NCBI GenBank assembly: GCA_036345935.2
Contig: JADWOT020000584.1
Coordinates: 10,326 to 74,325, forward strand
Length of the DNA: 64,000 bases
Reading direction: 5' to 3'
DNA from: Taenia hydatigena
Taxonomy: Eukaryota; Platyhelminthes; Cestoda; Cyclophyllidea; Taeniidae
The notes under the pieces were generated by a model. That model was not told the DNA's origin. It saw only the letters and a program-made list of their open reading frames with translations, and did no database searches. Positions 11,701 through 23,722 of the stretch are shown here, piece by piece; the stretch's first letter is position 1, and every line of letters starts with the position of its first letter. The position numbers and the translations under genes are program-made.

Positions 11701-14700
11701 GAGAACGAATAAATGTTGCCACCCAATCACCCTCCTCGAAGATACTAAAAAGTAAGACATTGCTTAATCGAAATCCCGCAAAAAGTTAAGCATGGATAAA
11801 TAATAAACGCATAAAAATGACGAGAACAGAACAATGGGTTTGGTAATAATTCCAACGATGACAAGAGAACTTTCCACGCTTAAAGAAAGGAAGAAGTTAC
11901 CCTACACCTCCCACCAAAAACAGAACCGATGGCAGAGTGGGAAGAAGCACTCGATGATGAGCCTCGTGACTCTTGTGATTAACACAATTCGATGTGATGA
12001 TCCCCGATTGGGTCCGGCAATCCTGTGAATAGGCACTGACCGATTTGTAGATACTCTGATGATTGACGACGTAATCCTTGAGACAAACGCCGACTGACAT
12101 TATTTGTCCCTGTTTATGCGCCTCGGGTCCCTGTGGATGAGCCCTGACTGATAGATGGAAACATAAAGATGAGCCAGGCAACTCTGCTTGCATCTGGTGC
12201 TCTCGAACAGTCAACTAGCCAACGCCGTCTTGCGCAACCCCTTACTTGAAGACTAAATCTTGCACTACACTATACTATACTTAGTGGCAAGTTTAGTCAT
12301 TTTCTGCACTTAATAGGAAAGCGGCTTCAGAGACACAAAAATTGCGTTGCCACAGCTTTGCACTGACATCACCCACCGCACTTCGATATCATTGGGTGCC
12401 TAGTGCGAGCCAGCTAGCCTTCCAGCATTGCTGCATCTCACCATCAGCAGAAACTGCAGTCTTGGAGACACCGTACCTGACACCTGCCTCCCTCCCTGGC
12501 CTTCCATTGGTGCGGAGACTAGCGAATCGAGCAATCTATCAGCATAAAATTCATGTTTTAACCCCTTCAGTTAGCTTTACACCCAACTGACTAAGGTGCT
12601 TTCCTTCTAACATCTTAGCCATTCACAGCGACTCAGTTCTCCACAATTTGAATGCTTCCAGTGAACACTGTAAACAAGTCCATCTCAGCCAGTCTCATAT
12701 ATACACCGTATGCTGCCCAAATTAACCCCTACACATTCCACAAGCAAAGGGACGGGCAGAGAAGCGGATCGATAGCTTAGAAAATAGCCAGATAGGTAGG
12801 TAGGTTGGCAGATAAAGTGATTGAGATATACGGAGGGACAGCAGGATCAGTAGACAGCCGACAATAGCTCTACCACCTCACCCAGTCTCTGCCACCACAC
12901 CTCCACTAACTGACTAACCAAGTTAGTAAAAAAGAACAGGGGTCAAAAGTAGTAACCAAGGGGATTCAATACTTTGTCAAGAAATCCTCTCCAAACAATA
13001 ACAGGTATGATGGCGGAAAAGGAAATCATGGCAAGAGAGGAGAGTGGAGATAAGACACTACCTGCGACGACTGGCTTAGCCAGGTTCTCACTACTGCAGT
13101 ACGTATACCCCAGAAAAGGCAACGCACGGCATAAACACTCGTACGACAGAAACAAAGCCAGTTGGTGGCACGCAACTAGAGTGCGAGCTGGACCACACCA
13201 AGTGCTTACCCATGCCTCCATAGGGCTTGGCAGCTAAACATCAGACGCCACATTAAAAACGGACTGAGATAAACGCTCAATATCCTCAAGTGCTGAAACA
13301 TACGCTTGGGGGCCCGTGTGTACTAAACCTAGGACATGTCTACGATGGGGGCATCCCCTCCCCCCTCTCCGATATCCAACGCTCCCACAGACCCACTTCA
13401 TGGGACATGCGCATGACAGCAATTAAAGACAACGGATATTGCGTGTAATAGACTAAGCGTACGTGTGCACTTGAGACAGCAGAACATGTACCGTGCATAA
13501 ATAAGGCAGGTGGATACAATAAAACAATCCATTTCTTCCAGCTACGAGCAACTCTTAACCTAAGTATTATTTATAATAATGATTCAAGCGAAATGAAGCA
13601 ACGTTCTCCAGAAACAATCCTCACGAGAGCGTCAGGGAGGTGTTAGCTTTAGCATCCCCGGAGGTCAGATGTTATGACCAAGATGAAGCGATTTCAACAG
13701 GATCACTCACATCAGGCAGGACTGTATAAGCATTCCGATGCCACATCTTATATCGCTGTCTGTCCAACAAAACCTCTACCGACCAAATAACCAAGTCGAC
13801 AGAGAAGCAAATAGAACGTAAGCAACAAAACAGTTGAAGCTTAACGCTTGCCAACTCACACCAACCTGTGTCTTGAGGGACGCCCACCGATTATTACCCA
13901 TTAATTATATTAATGCGACTGGCCTAAGGGAGACGTCAAACCTGCACTTTTGCCTGTCCCACCACCTGCTCGCTAACTATTAGTCCCAAAGCAAAACAGC
14001 TAAAGCCAACGTAATCACGACTACGGCTGAGGGGGAAAGGTGGGGAGAGGGACCACGCCAGGACTGCTATGTTGCTGCAGCAGAGGCAAACAAACCCAGG
14101 TAATTAGTGGTTCCAATAAACACCGCGTCCATAAGTATTTCGACAATGATAAAAGTGCACAGTTAAGTGGCTTGGACAAAGAACACTAAATAGTCGAATT
14201 TACTCAATGTCGCACATTCTCCCCTGCCTTTTCGCTCGTTTACAAATAAATCAGCATCAGCAGAAGAGACCAATGGAATCGCTTAATGATCAAGAAGATA
14301 TGCGTGCGCCTCAAATGCGCATTAAATTACGAGATGATCCTCCATAAATCCGCGGAACAATGAGAAGTAAAGCACTAGCAAGCTCTCTATACACAAACAG
14401 ATAAATAAGAACATACTTATTTAATACGAGTGTGCGTAGTGCCTATGCTATTGCTCCGAATTGGAAAGAAGTGCACTTAATTGATGCCAATGCTTACAGT
14501 CCACTGCAGATGCTCCCACATAGTATGACGCCAATTGCCCTATCTTACCTATCAACAGCCAGTACACTCAATACGGTAACAATGAGTCTAACGACTAGAC
14601 CCAGTCGAAATCCCCTAAAAACACATGCATATTTAATGAATTCCGCTAAATACAGCCTTCTCCCATTAGGCTAGCATCACAATACAGGTAAGTGACGAAT

Positions 14701-15469
14701 GCACACCACCTATAGTTCTGGACAAAAACTAAAACAAGATGCGCAAGATGGACAAATTCATTCAATGGCATGACCAGATGCCAATGAGCACTAAAGACAG
14801 ATCTGCCAATACCTAACAGATACCAGTGCTGGGTGAAAGCACCTAAACAACTGATGGCAGCAAACAAGTGGAACATGTGGGAAATGAGAAAGTAAGAAGA
14901 GGCACAGTTTATTCTAAACCAGCATTGGAGTCCCAGTGAACAGGCAGTGACTGTGGCTGATGTGAGAGACTGCACCTCGTATTCAGGCGCCACATCTCAG
15001 CAAAGTAGGTGAATGGCAAATAAATAGTGCGCATAAATGGGAACGTCTCAAATGTACATGAATTGCACTTGAACGTACCTATGCATTGACAGGTCCCTTC
15101 CCCCACATATTCACAATCATCACATCCATTGACGTCGCCCTTTCTGCCTACCGCGTCAAGACGCAGGAGTCGTGGCACGGCACCCCTTGCGCCCTACTTC
15201 GCTGACTTCCAACACTTTCGGCAAACATCCCTCAGCGAACGCTGGTTGACAAAACGCCCTACAGCGGCGGGACAGCCTCAACGAAATACTTGTCCTTTAC
15301 AGACTCGGAGAAAACATAGCTAGTATGCCGCTTCATTTGTTCAGTCGCCCCCATTTCCACCGCAGAATTTAATAGCTGCATCCATTCCATCCAAAAACAC
15401 TCTCGCATCTGCAGGAACATGCTGGGGTTTGAAGAAGCAATGTCACCCAAACCGGCGGATAGGTATTGA
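8731..15469. other. long stretch without a supportable gene
   Basis: Short ORFs of 60-130 codons are scattered on both strands. None shows a known motif, consistent exon borders, or a second copy in the window. The ORF at 9,475-9,864 (minus) was considered as a gag-like fragment and not accepted. A short AGGTAGGTAGGT run lies near 12,790. Confidence 0.4.
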
Positions 15470-15705
15470 GTGTGGCGATGGCACAGACTACGCGTTGAGG
15501 TCTCGTTCGCAGCAGAATTTTTACAACCTTGGCTTAGGCTTGTTCTGATCGCGCCTGCTGAAGCTGCAGGAGACAATATTCTGTTCACCGATGAAGAAAA
15601 ATACTCAGACACCATTTAGAAGGGCACTGCAGCTGTATTCCAGTCCCAAAAGCACAACAGATCCTTCCGATATGCTTAATACAATAATTTGGGCAATGTA
15701 TCTGT
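15470..15705. repeat. dispersed repeat copy, diverged (pair with about 5,990-6,250)
   Basis: It contains CTTGGCTTAGGCTTGTTCTGATC, GCTGAAGCTGC, GATGAAGAAAA and GCACTGCAGCTGTATTCCAG, in the same order as the 6-kb copy. No coding family was identified. Confidence 0.4.
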
Positions 15706-17989
15706 CAAAAATGGACCCGCGAGAACTCCAGGAGGGAACAAACGACCAACTTGCCAAAATACAACAAAAGCCATGCCAACTTTAGGCTGAGACCCATCCG
15801 AACCATCGCAAGGCGGAGAGCAATGAAGGCGTCAAATTTCAAATGCGTTACTTTTCCATAACTCCCCGGAGCTTATTAGATGTACAGCCACAGACAGGTA
15901 CGTTCTTGCTGTCCCTAATGTCCACACTATCATCGCCGCCAAGTGAAGCCTGAAGTTCAACAGCATTTTCATCCTTAAACCAACAGACTATTTGGCATTG
16001 CACTCACCATGTCGACAGACAATATACGAAATACGGTCAATGACCTTGAAAATGCCGAACTAGAAGAAAACTCTCGAATTAACATCTTTCTACTCTTAGA
16101 ACTGCAAAAATACAAAACTAAACTAATTTATTCTTAGCAAAGAGATTAAAATGCTATGCAAGCTTACAAAAATCAAATGCAGATCATTGCTAGAAATGAA
16201 TTTATGGAAAAGGTTATTTTTTGCTTATAATTTATTTATTTGGATAGCGAAAAATGCAGACTAGTAAATAAAGGACTAAGCATTACCCATACTATTTGAT
16301 ATGCACTTTGGATAAAATCATCTTTAAGTATCACGCACTACATATGGAATTTATAACGCTACCCTTGAGCAAGCTAGGGGTTTTGTTTCAAATTGAAAAT
16401 CGAAATCGACACGCATCACACACCAGGTTCAAATATCTCATCCGCCTCTCGCACCCGAAACCGCATTTAATGCAGCATGGATTTGCACGATGATTAAAGA
16501 TGTGGCAATTGTAGCCAAGCAATTTACAGATAATTAACCAATGAATCATCATCCAACAAGCAGCTCGCAACCTGACTCCTGATGAAGCTGGTTATCAGGC
16601 TTTCTAAGGAAGAATAGAGGAAAGGATGGCGTAATCGTACACACGCATCCAATCACTCGCACTAAAGCACAACTGTACTTAGCAAACTTCGAGTAATAGC
16701 TAACGAACGCTGGGAATGGCACGCCTTTCTACCTGTCTCCCCAATGTGTCACTCGACTGAATCCTTGAAAGCTTAAAATATGAACCCGAGTAGTGGGAGA
16801 AGAAATGCATTTACACGGTGGCATATACACGCACACATAAAGGGCGATCAGCGAATAGGTGTGCATACACGCCAATTTCCGTAATGGACCGGGTAAATAG
16901 ATTACCTGCAAGGGCGAAACATGAGCATTGGCAGTGCAGTAAGTAGATGTCTGGCTGCAGTGCAAATTGTCAAAATGCTTACTTTTATTTCCAGGAGTAC
17001 ATGAGTGAAGAGATCAAATCAGGGGAATTTGCAATGAGCCAAAGAGGCGGAAAGAGATAAAAGCATTAATGCTGGAATGAAACAAGGGAAGAAGAGCTAA
17101 GAGATCAAAATAATAGATCGTAGTGTGTTCTGATTTGCATCCATTCTGGTCTACATTATATATCATGGCCAATGGATACATTAATCAAAAGTACAAAGGA
17201 ATCATGGAGTGTGATTATGCACAATTGAAGAAGAATGAAATTCAGTAAAGTGGCTGCGACAAAGAAATGTATAAGCAAAGAGAGTGGAAGAGAAGTAAAT
17301 TTGGCTTCAAAAGGTAAAAAAAGGAAAGCGGAGCAGGGATGAGTTCTGGCCTCGATTGAGTTGAAATATTGAAAAGGGTGGACAAAAGATTCCATTGACT
17401 CTCTTCTACCTGTTGGGTGGGATAGGGAAATGAGGCATAGTGTGGTGTCATGAGGCACTAAAAAGACCCAATGTCTTGGTAATTGGGAGAGGATTAGGAG
17501 GTGAGAGAGTGGCACCTCTTTCCCCAGTCTAAAGTTGTCAATTGACTCTACTCATCCACAATAATCCACAACGTCTAGGACACAAGATAGAAAAGCTCTA
17601 CTTGGCATCGCCATACGTCTAGTCGAATTTGGAGCAAATACGTTGGCGCTTAAACGGTGGCAATAAAACTGCTGTGATTTGCAAAATTTTGGCCAGATAG
17701 GAAAGTATATCGTAGCCTAGGCAAGTCCGGCTTAGGTTACTACAGTGCTTTGACAACTAAAGACCGATGCTAACTGAGACATTGCGGTCCACTACAGCTG
17801 CTGATAATCTCGGGTTGCATAACGCATTGCGAAGTGGCACAAAGATGATCATAAAATAAAATGCGGATATGGAATTGAGGATTCCACCTATAAATGTAAT
17901 CAAGAGCCTGAATACTGTGTGTTGATGCCATATTCTGTTTATTTTACGCCTGTAAAAACCTTTCTACCTCAATAGAGAGGAGAACGGGC
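15706..17989. other. non-coding stretch, nothing recognised
   Basis: AT-rich, with purine-rich patches near 17,270-17,330. ORFs here are short and unlike any family I know. Confidence 0.4.
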
Positions 17990-18190
17990 GACAAGCAGAG
18001 ATATGGAGTGATAGCCTCGTCAATCATGGTAGGTCAAGCAAACTTTGTGCAGCAGGTCTGTCATACAGAATAACCTCTATTCTACAACGCTGGAGCAATA
18101 GCAAACTCCTCGTCATCACATGCTACACGGCAGGCAGATTTTCACAACTAATCTGCCTATATCTCAGTCAACTAATGTATGCTAGTGCAG
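17990..18190 (+). repeat. inverted repeat arm matching the CAP-gene upstream region
   Basis: This segment is the reverse complement, with substitutions, of about 19,545-19,720. Shared blocks include GTGATAGCCTC, AGGTCAAGCA, TTTGTGCA, AGATCTGTC/AGGTCTGTC, ACAGAAT, AGCAATAGCAAACTC and CATCACATGCTAC. The other arm ends just upstream of the CAP-gene TATA box. The duplication spans about 1.7 kb centre to centre, and the sequence between is non-coding. Confidence 0.6.
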
Positions 18191-19540
18191 CGCAGAAGCT
18201 TCACAGAAAATGTGACACATTTAAGCTATTTGAAATCGAGTTAATCATAAAGTACATTAGCTTTTCACGGATTTATGTGGATGACTTTATGTTAGGCAGT
18301 GGAACGAAAATGCAGATAATGTAGCGGCCGATAAATGAGAGTGGTATCTGCCTATTTAGCATTCTCTATTAATGCGGCATCTCTACCCACCGACATTTAG
18401 ATTTAGATGCCAACTTGAACAGATGATTACGGTTTTCAAGCGAATCATAAAGGATATACAAATTGTGGCGATTTCATCATTCTCTCTTCCTTCCTGCGCC
18501 TGCACCCAATACGAGAAGACTGATTGCTCTGCGACATCTTTATTACCTTAGACAAAATGTAGATCGAGAGCGTATCAATTGGAGGTTATGGGGTGGCCTC
18601 TGTCGGCGTCAGAGGGATTAACCAACTACTGAAGGACGAGATTCGAGAGTTGTTTTCTCGATGCATGCCTAAAAGGCACACTTAGAGAAAAAAGCAACTT
18701 TTACACACGTTAATTGGACAGTTAATGCAAAACTTAAAGTCCCTAAGTAAGCAACTTCAGCTATATCAAACAGTAAGGTCGATTAAAGCAAAGAAATATT
18801 AAAGGATACGTATCAGAATTAGGTTTTGCCAATGTCACCCTGCGCCCTTATTGTCGGTTCATTGTAACGCAAAAGAGATTGCAAGGAGTGTACGAAGGAT
18901 GAAGCACATGGCACAGCACAGACAGACTTTAGTAGGCCCATTTTACTAGGCGTCAGTCAGTGCCTTCTCCTCAGAGGGGCCTTAGTCCTCAAAAATTGAA
19001 CATCGTATCTTCTTTAGCAATTTCACCTCCAAACATTTTATTCGGCAACAGCATGTGGCAAGCACATATGCAGCCCTCTGCTGACCTCGTCCATTTGGTG
19101 GTTTTTATTAGTTGTAAGGCATGCAATACCAAAGCACCCAAATCCATCTCTCCATCACACGCATAGAAACTATCAGTTGCCATTTTACTGGCTTCGAAAG
19201 CAATACGAACCATTTGCAGTCAATAACGGGATGAGTAGTTCTGTCATCTCTGCATCTGGTGGCAGCGTGTTTAGCTGACTTGATTGAGTGGAAAAGGGCA
19301 TGCTTGGTTGTGTAAAATGCAGAAGGAAAGAAGCAAACTTGGAAGGGTGGGATAGTTGGCCAATAGGAAAGTTGTGTGTGTGAGAAAGGGAATGACTTAT
19401 CGTCACTTTCATGTGATGATAGAGGTGATGGCCACTTTGCCAAGAGGGTGGCTCAATCTGATCGTCCGCCATACTGAACTGGTCTATTTGGAAACGATTT
19501 GGCACAAACATTGCAAAACGCATCACACATTCTGCAGAAA
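18191..19540. other. non-coding spacer between inverted repeat arms
   Basis: No gene supported. Several overlapping minus-strand ORFs (for example 19,185-19,589) lack motifs and extend into the repeat arm. Confidence 0.4.
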
Positions 19541-19544
19541 TTCT

Positions 19545-19720
19545 AAGATAGAGGCATATTGGCTGCATAAATCTGCTGCTATGTAGCATGTGATGGTGAC
19601 GAGTTTGCCATTACTCTAACATTGTACAATTGGGAGTGATTCTGTTTGACAGATCTGTTGCACAAAGCCTGCTTGACCTGCTTTGATTGAAGAGGCTATC
19701 GTGTCATGCCTCACTATGCC
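19545..19720 (-). repeat. inverted repeat arm upstream of CAP gene
   Basis: Reverse-complement partner of 17,990-18,190 (blocks listed there). It ends about 10-20 bp before the TATA box of the CAP gene, so the duplicated DNA is promoter-proximal sequence. Confidence 0.6.
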
Positions 19721-19730
19721 ACGTTTCACG

Positions 19731-19738
19731 TATAAATA
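19731..19738 (+). promoter_or_regulatory. TATA box, CAP gene
   Basis: TATAAATA followed by GC-richer sequence lies 140 bp before the CAP start codon. It predicts transcription starting near 19,760. It is the best core-promoter candidate seen in the window. Confidence 0.5.
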
Positions 19739-19794
19739 GGTGGGGTTCCCTCGCCCTCCTAGCCCACTTGCCACGATGATGTGCCCACGAAACG

Positions 19795-19852
19795 GTGAGT
19801 TAACAATTACGGAGTAAATGTCAGTTTCACTCTCGTATATTGCTCTGCGCAG
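19795..19852 (+). other. putative 58-bp 5'UTR intron, CAP gene
   Basis: The donor AACG|GTGAGT and the acceptor TTGCTCTGCGCAG|GCAAAG after a pyrimidine-rich tract match animal splice sites. The intron lies between the TATA box and the CAP start. ATG codons at 19,775 and 19,778 upstream are out of frame with the CAP protein, and an in-frame TGA precedes its ATG. Inferred only; transcripts could begin downstream. Confidence 0.4.
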
Positions 19853-19870
19853 GCAAAGTGGTGATTCTGC

Positions 19871-21005
19871 ATGACTTTTGCGTTGCAAGGTCTCTTTGTG
19901 ATAGTCTTCAGCCTGATTGCTGCATCTCATCAGGCATCCACAGATGTGGAACGAGCGCAAATGCTAGAGGCTCATTTGGAAGTTCGAGAAAGAGTGCACC
20001 CTCCTGCTAGCGATATGCTACTGATGGTGCGTTTATTCTCCTTTCGTCCGTGGTCAGCAACAAACTTGTTCGCACTTTAAGTTGCCTCACGTGCTAATTT
20101 ACTTGGCGGCATTTCATAACTTTTTTCTACTTACCCAGGAGTACTCGACAGAACTGGAACTGCTAGCAGATTATTGGGCCAGTCGATGCAGGTTTGAGCA
20201 TCCAGATTGGAGTCGATATCCACAATACGCAGGACTTGGACAAAATATCGCGTTTATCAGTGGCTTTAAGCCACCTATCACCGAAGCCGCTTGTGGCTAG
20301 AAGAGTGAAGACAAGTACTACACTTATTTCAACAACACTTGCAGCTACGTGTGCGGTCATTACACACAGGTAAGAGAACAGCATGTGCATACCATCAATT
20401 AGGTGCAGCTCATAGACGCCATTGAGTGTGCTTTGTAAGGTCATTTCTTCCCAAGTATTGTAAGCCTACTTGCAATTTTATGCAGGTTGAGAGAGTAGGC
20501 GTAAATGTGTGGAAGTATAGGAAATGGTATTATTTGGCAAACCACCACATAGTATGGCTTGTTATGCTTTTTTGTGCACAACCAGATGGTGTGGGCGAAT
20601 TCAAGTCTGGTCGGCTGTGCCATGCGGCAGTGTGACAACATGCGATCTGGATGGATAAATCCACAATACTTTACTGTGTGTCAATACAAGACCGCGTAAG
20701 TGTGATTCCCTTTCGAACGATTGCTTGATCGGTTGGCTGGTGAAATTAATGGATGACTGTTTAGCTGTTAAAACAACACAACTTGGACATATGCAGTTGT
20801 GATAGGGATAGTGAATTTCTTTAGGGGAAACTATTATGGGAAACAGCCGTATACATCCGGAACCAGTTGCAGCAAATGTCCGATGGGATACTCGTGTTTC
20901 CGCAATTAGTGTGCCAAGCAGCCCACGTGCAAAAAATTGCTGCCGACATTGGAATTGGAGACTCCTAAGGATAGAACTCTGCCAGAATGCACGGTCTGGA
21001 AATGA
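19871..21005 (+). pseudogene. CAP-domain (SCP/TAPS, venom-allergen-like) protein gene, four exons, two in-frame TAGs
   Basis: Exons are 19,871-20,026, 20,139-20,369, 20,586-20,695 and 20,825-21,005, with introns of 112, 216 and 129 bp and GT..AG borders. The reading frame joins exactly, for about 225 codons. The ATG is followed by a hydrophobic signal peptide, predicting secretion. CAP hallmarks come in order: the helix with EAHLEVRERVHPP, then LADYWASRC, then the AGLGQNI motif, then CSYVCGHYTQ with the exon-3 MVWANSSLVGCAMRQC, then the NPQYFTVCQY motif. A Cys-rich tail begins GNYYGKQPYTSGTSC. Secreted CAP proteins of parasitic worms are often linked to host contact, but their biochemical activity is largely unresolved. 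Codon 106 (20,298-20,300), where a Trp is expected after ACG, is TAG, and codon 194 (20,907-20,909) is also TAG. The rest of the frame and all splice sites are intact, so this is a young pseudogene, or else the TAGs are assembly or allele errors. Gene identity is secure; function is not. Confidence 0.85.
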
Positions 21006-21143
21006 GCCTAACAGCCACCGACTGTAATGGTTGCATCTGCCCTGGCGTCCTTGGAGTCGAGCATCACTTCCCCTACTCACCCTACTGCACCCACTTTCTA
21101 CTCTGTTTTGAGCACCAAGTCGTCTTACGTTGCTGATAACTTC

Positions 21144-21149
21144 AATAAA
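21144..21149 (+). terminator. poly(A) signal, CAP gene
   Basis: An AATAAA lies 139 bp after the CAP stop codon, at a distance usual for a short 3'UTR. No experimental cleavage site can be inferred. Confidence 0.35.
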
Positions 21150-21984
21150 CTTAACGCTTTCTTCACTACCCCTGATTGTCAGTGCAGTGTTGGTTGGAGG
21201 CATACACGTATTTGCATAATTAGGAGAATGTGAATGCTGCTTCGGAAGATTCCGATTGTATGGGGTGGTTCGGTAAACCAAACATCTGACTGTCCAAGAG
21301 GAAGGGTGATTTCTGTTTAGTTATTTGCTGCGCCTCTCTAGGCGGAGGCAAAAATGTGGTAGAAATTTGTCAATGTTTGTCAATGCTCTAGAAGTCGTGA
21401 AAACGCTGACCATTTTAGAGTGGAGCACAAAGTTAAAGTAATAAAATAGGAACATACTTATTCATACTTAAGTTGCGAAGGTTGAGCTTTTATCATTTGG
21501 AAAGAGTTTATGCGTTGCAATCGAGTCATTGGCCATTTCATCCTGTTTCGCTAAATTTTAGTGATTTAGACTTCTGTTGGAGGCTGGTAGAGATAATGTG
21601 AATCTTGCCACTGCTCAACTGTTTTAATTCTTACAACGCTTTCATTCTTCTGCAGTTGTGTCTACACTCTGAGCGACGTGATGCGTGATCGACTAATTCA
21701 TACGAAAACCTCACCATTGTTGATTAACAAATGCGATCCTTTGTAGGAGGTTTCGCAAGTGTCATTTGATTAGCTAAAGCATTGTAGCAAACAGTATGTT
21801 GCCCAGGCGTGCCTACTTAGAGAGTGCATTGGTGGTTTACCAAGAAGAGTCGGGCGAATTGATGCATTTGGACCGCGTTGATCCTCGCATGGCTTGGCGG
21901 TTAGGTTGATATTTAAATGGCCTACGTCTATACACAGGCTGCACCGAATTCATGCCGCTCTCTGGTGCTCAAGGGACTTTATCA
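21150..21984. other. non-coding stretch, nothing recognised
   Basis: AT-rich sequence between the CAP gene and the gypsy fragments. No motif was seen. Confidence 0.4.
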
Positions 21985-22292
21985 CTTCCACTCTACAGCA
22001 CATCAAGCTGCACTCAACGATTAAAGATGTTAGAATCGGCTCGGAGCAAAGTGCGTAATGTACCTCCTTAGACGCTTCATCACGCTCATTGCAATTAAAA
22101 AATCTTCCCCACTTTTCCAACAGTTTATGCAGTGGTCCTGCAATATCTGCAAAATCTATTGACGGAATCACTGCAACAACCTACTATGCTTGAAAAATAT
22201 GCTAGGTGCACACTTGCTCTTTACCAGTAAGCATAAGCAAGGTTTATACAGACGAGACAGTGAAAACTGCCACTTGTAACCCGATCAACAAA
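21985..22292 (-). mobile_element. Ty3/gypsy pol fragment (RT-RNase H junction), inverted copy
   Basis: On the minus strand the short ORF contains FADIAGPLHKL, a Trp-Gly-Arg segment and then ERDEASKEV..LCSEPIL. This is the pattern at the junction between reverse transcriptase and RNase H of gypsy-type polyproteins, where a region ending in 'APLH.L' is followed by a helix and 'PIL'. Upstream, stop codons interrupt the segment that normally reads as the conserved Tyr-Tyr-Arg-Arg-Phe region. It is a dead fragment of about 300 bp with no LTRs. Its reverse-complement copy lies 510 bp downstream at 22,803. Confidence 0.65.
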
Positions 22293-22494
22293 AAGTCCAG
22301 ATGAAAGGCATGCTCCGGAAATCTCTGTTTAAGACAGATATATCACCTAGGCTAAAGAGAAGAGCCGTCTCATTGGCGCTAAATTTCCCGCATGACTACA
22401 TGATGTTTTTGAGGGTGCACCTTTCGCACTGGAAACGACACTACCGTCATATATTACACACGTTGCTCCCAACCAATTCAGCAGAAGAGGATTT

Positions 22495-22710
22495 TTTCGA
22501 TAATGGAAGTTAGGCGAATTTACTGTAAAATCTCAGGCCACGGACAAATGCGTTCCCAGAATTAATTGACCGCTTCCACTAATTTCAGCCAATGCAATAA
22601 AAATGACATTGTTCGCATATATTAAACCTATCTATTCTCAACCATTTCAAATGGTGCCTTTTTGCGAGTGGAAACTGATTTGATTCGTTTGAATCTATAA
22701 TCTGGAATTC
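22495..22710 (+). repeat. dispersed repeat B copy 2
   Basis: Direct repeat of 8,490-8,730 (shared GCTTCCACTAATTTCAG-like, AAAATGACATTGTT and CTATTCTCAACCATTTCAAA blocks). It occupies the loop between the two inverted gypsy fragments. Confidence 0.55.
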
Positions 22711-22802
22711 GGCGCCAATGGGACAGCTCTCTTTTTTGGCCTAATCGATGTATCCATCTTGAACAGGGATATTTTCGGAGCATGTCTTTCCTCTGCACTT
22801 TG

Positions 22803-23185
22803 CGTTGATCGGGTTACAAGTGGCAGGCTTCACTGTCTCGTCTGTATAAACCTTGCTTATGCTTACTGGTAAAGAGTAAGTGTGCACCTAGCATATTTTT
22901 CAAGCATAGTAGGTTGTTGCAGTAGTTTCGTCAAAGATTTTGCAGATACTGCAGGACCGCTGCATAAGCTGTCGGGAAAGTGGGGAAGACTTTTAAGAAA
23001 GAATGAGCGTGATGAAGCATTTAAAGAAAAAAATCGCTTATTTTGCTCCGGTTCGATCCCAATATTCTAAACCTTGAGTTAAGCGACACTACTGTACGCA
23101 TTGAATGCTAACGCTAGCGATGCAGCCGTGTGCGGCGTACTCTCACGAACGACAGATGAACAAAGAAGCGAGGGAAACCGTCACC
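22803..23185 (+). mobile_element. Ty3/gypsy pol fragment (RT-RNase H), plus copy
   Basis: The plus-strand frame reads SSFVKDFADTAGPLHKL, then a Gly-Arg-Leu segment with ERDEAFKE and the CSGSIPIF motif. After a frame change it continues as NASDAAVCGVLSR (about 23,105-23,150), which is the start of the RNase H domain with its 'DASD..vGaVLsQ' pattern. Stops and frame changes show it is inactive. It extends about 90 bp further into RNase H than the inverted copy at 21,985-22,292. No LTR or primer-binding site was found. Confidence 0.65.
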
Positions 23186-23479
23186 GCTCTACAAAACCAG
23201 CAAAACTTGGGACGGAGAAATCCAACTCAACATAAAATATCTGCCGCCTTCTTGATGATAGTGCATCTCAGATATCATCCGATAGCAAGGATGTCCATAA
23301 TGGAAACGGTTGGTCCGTTTGAATGAAATACGAGAGATAGGCCGTCTGCTTGTACGTTGGCCACCGCGCTTGGTAGGCATTACACTTCTAGTTTTACTGG
23401 CATGCGCACCTACCGAGATGACGGAGAAGGAAGGGCAGCGTTGGAGAATGCATGATGGCGGATAAGGGATGGGAAGATC

Positions 23480-23715
23480 TGGGGATAGATCCCGGTGGGT
23501 GGATGGTAGGCGGATGGGTGGTGGTGTGGCGCGCTGAGCCAGACTAGTGATGTAGCAAAGAAGGTGGAGGGTGGAGGAGGGAGGTGATTGGTGAGGCGTG
23601 GTGGGAAATGCGCACACGCGCAACAGGAGAGAGAGGAGAGATAGAAGTGATGGCAGGGAGAGTGATAGGGGAAATGAGTGATGGGAGAGGGGAGAGAGTA
23701 GGATGTGTGAAGTGA
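23480..23715. repeat. G/purine-rich tract, family A copy 2
   Basis: It matches the block order of 6,690-6,955 (GGTGGGTGGATGGTAGGCGGATGG, GGTGGTGTGG, then GGAGGGAGGTG and GAGTGATGGGAGAGGGG). It leads directly into the decayed 5S copy. The long minus-strand ORFs at 23,189-23,853 are artefacts of this low-complexity tract. Confidence 0.55.
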
Positions 23716-23722
23716 AGTTATC

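Noticed and set aside
15259..15615. 118-codon minus-strand ORF
   Set aside because: It overlaps a dispersed repeat whose other copy at 6 kb does not keep this frame.
20601..21281. 226-codon minus-strand ORF, the longest in the window
   Set aside because: It lies antisense to CAP exons 3 and 4 and the introns between. The plus-strand exons have clear family motifs and splice sites, so this ORF is a shadow.
22882..23070. Treating the 22-kb gypsy pieces as an intact retrotransposon
   Set aside because: Only about 300 bp of pol is present per copy, with stops and frame changes and no LTRs.
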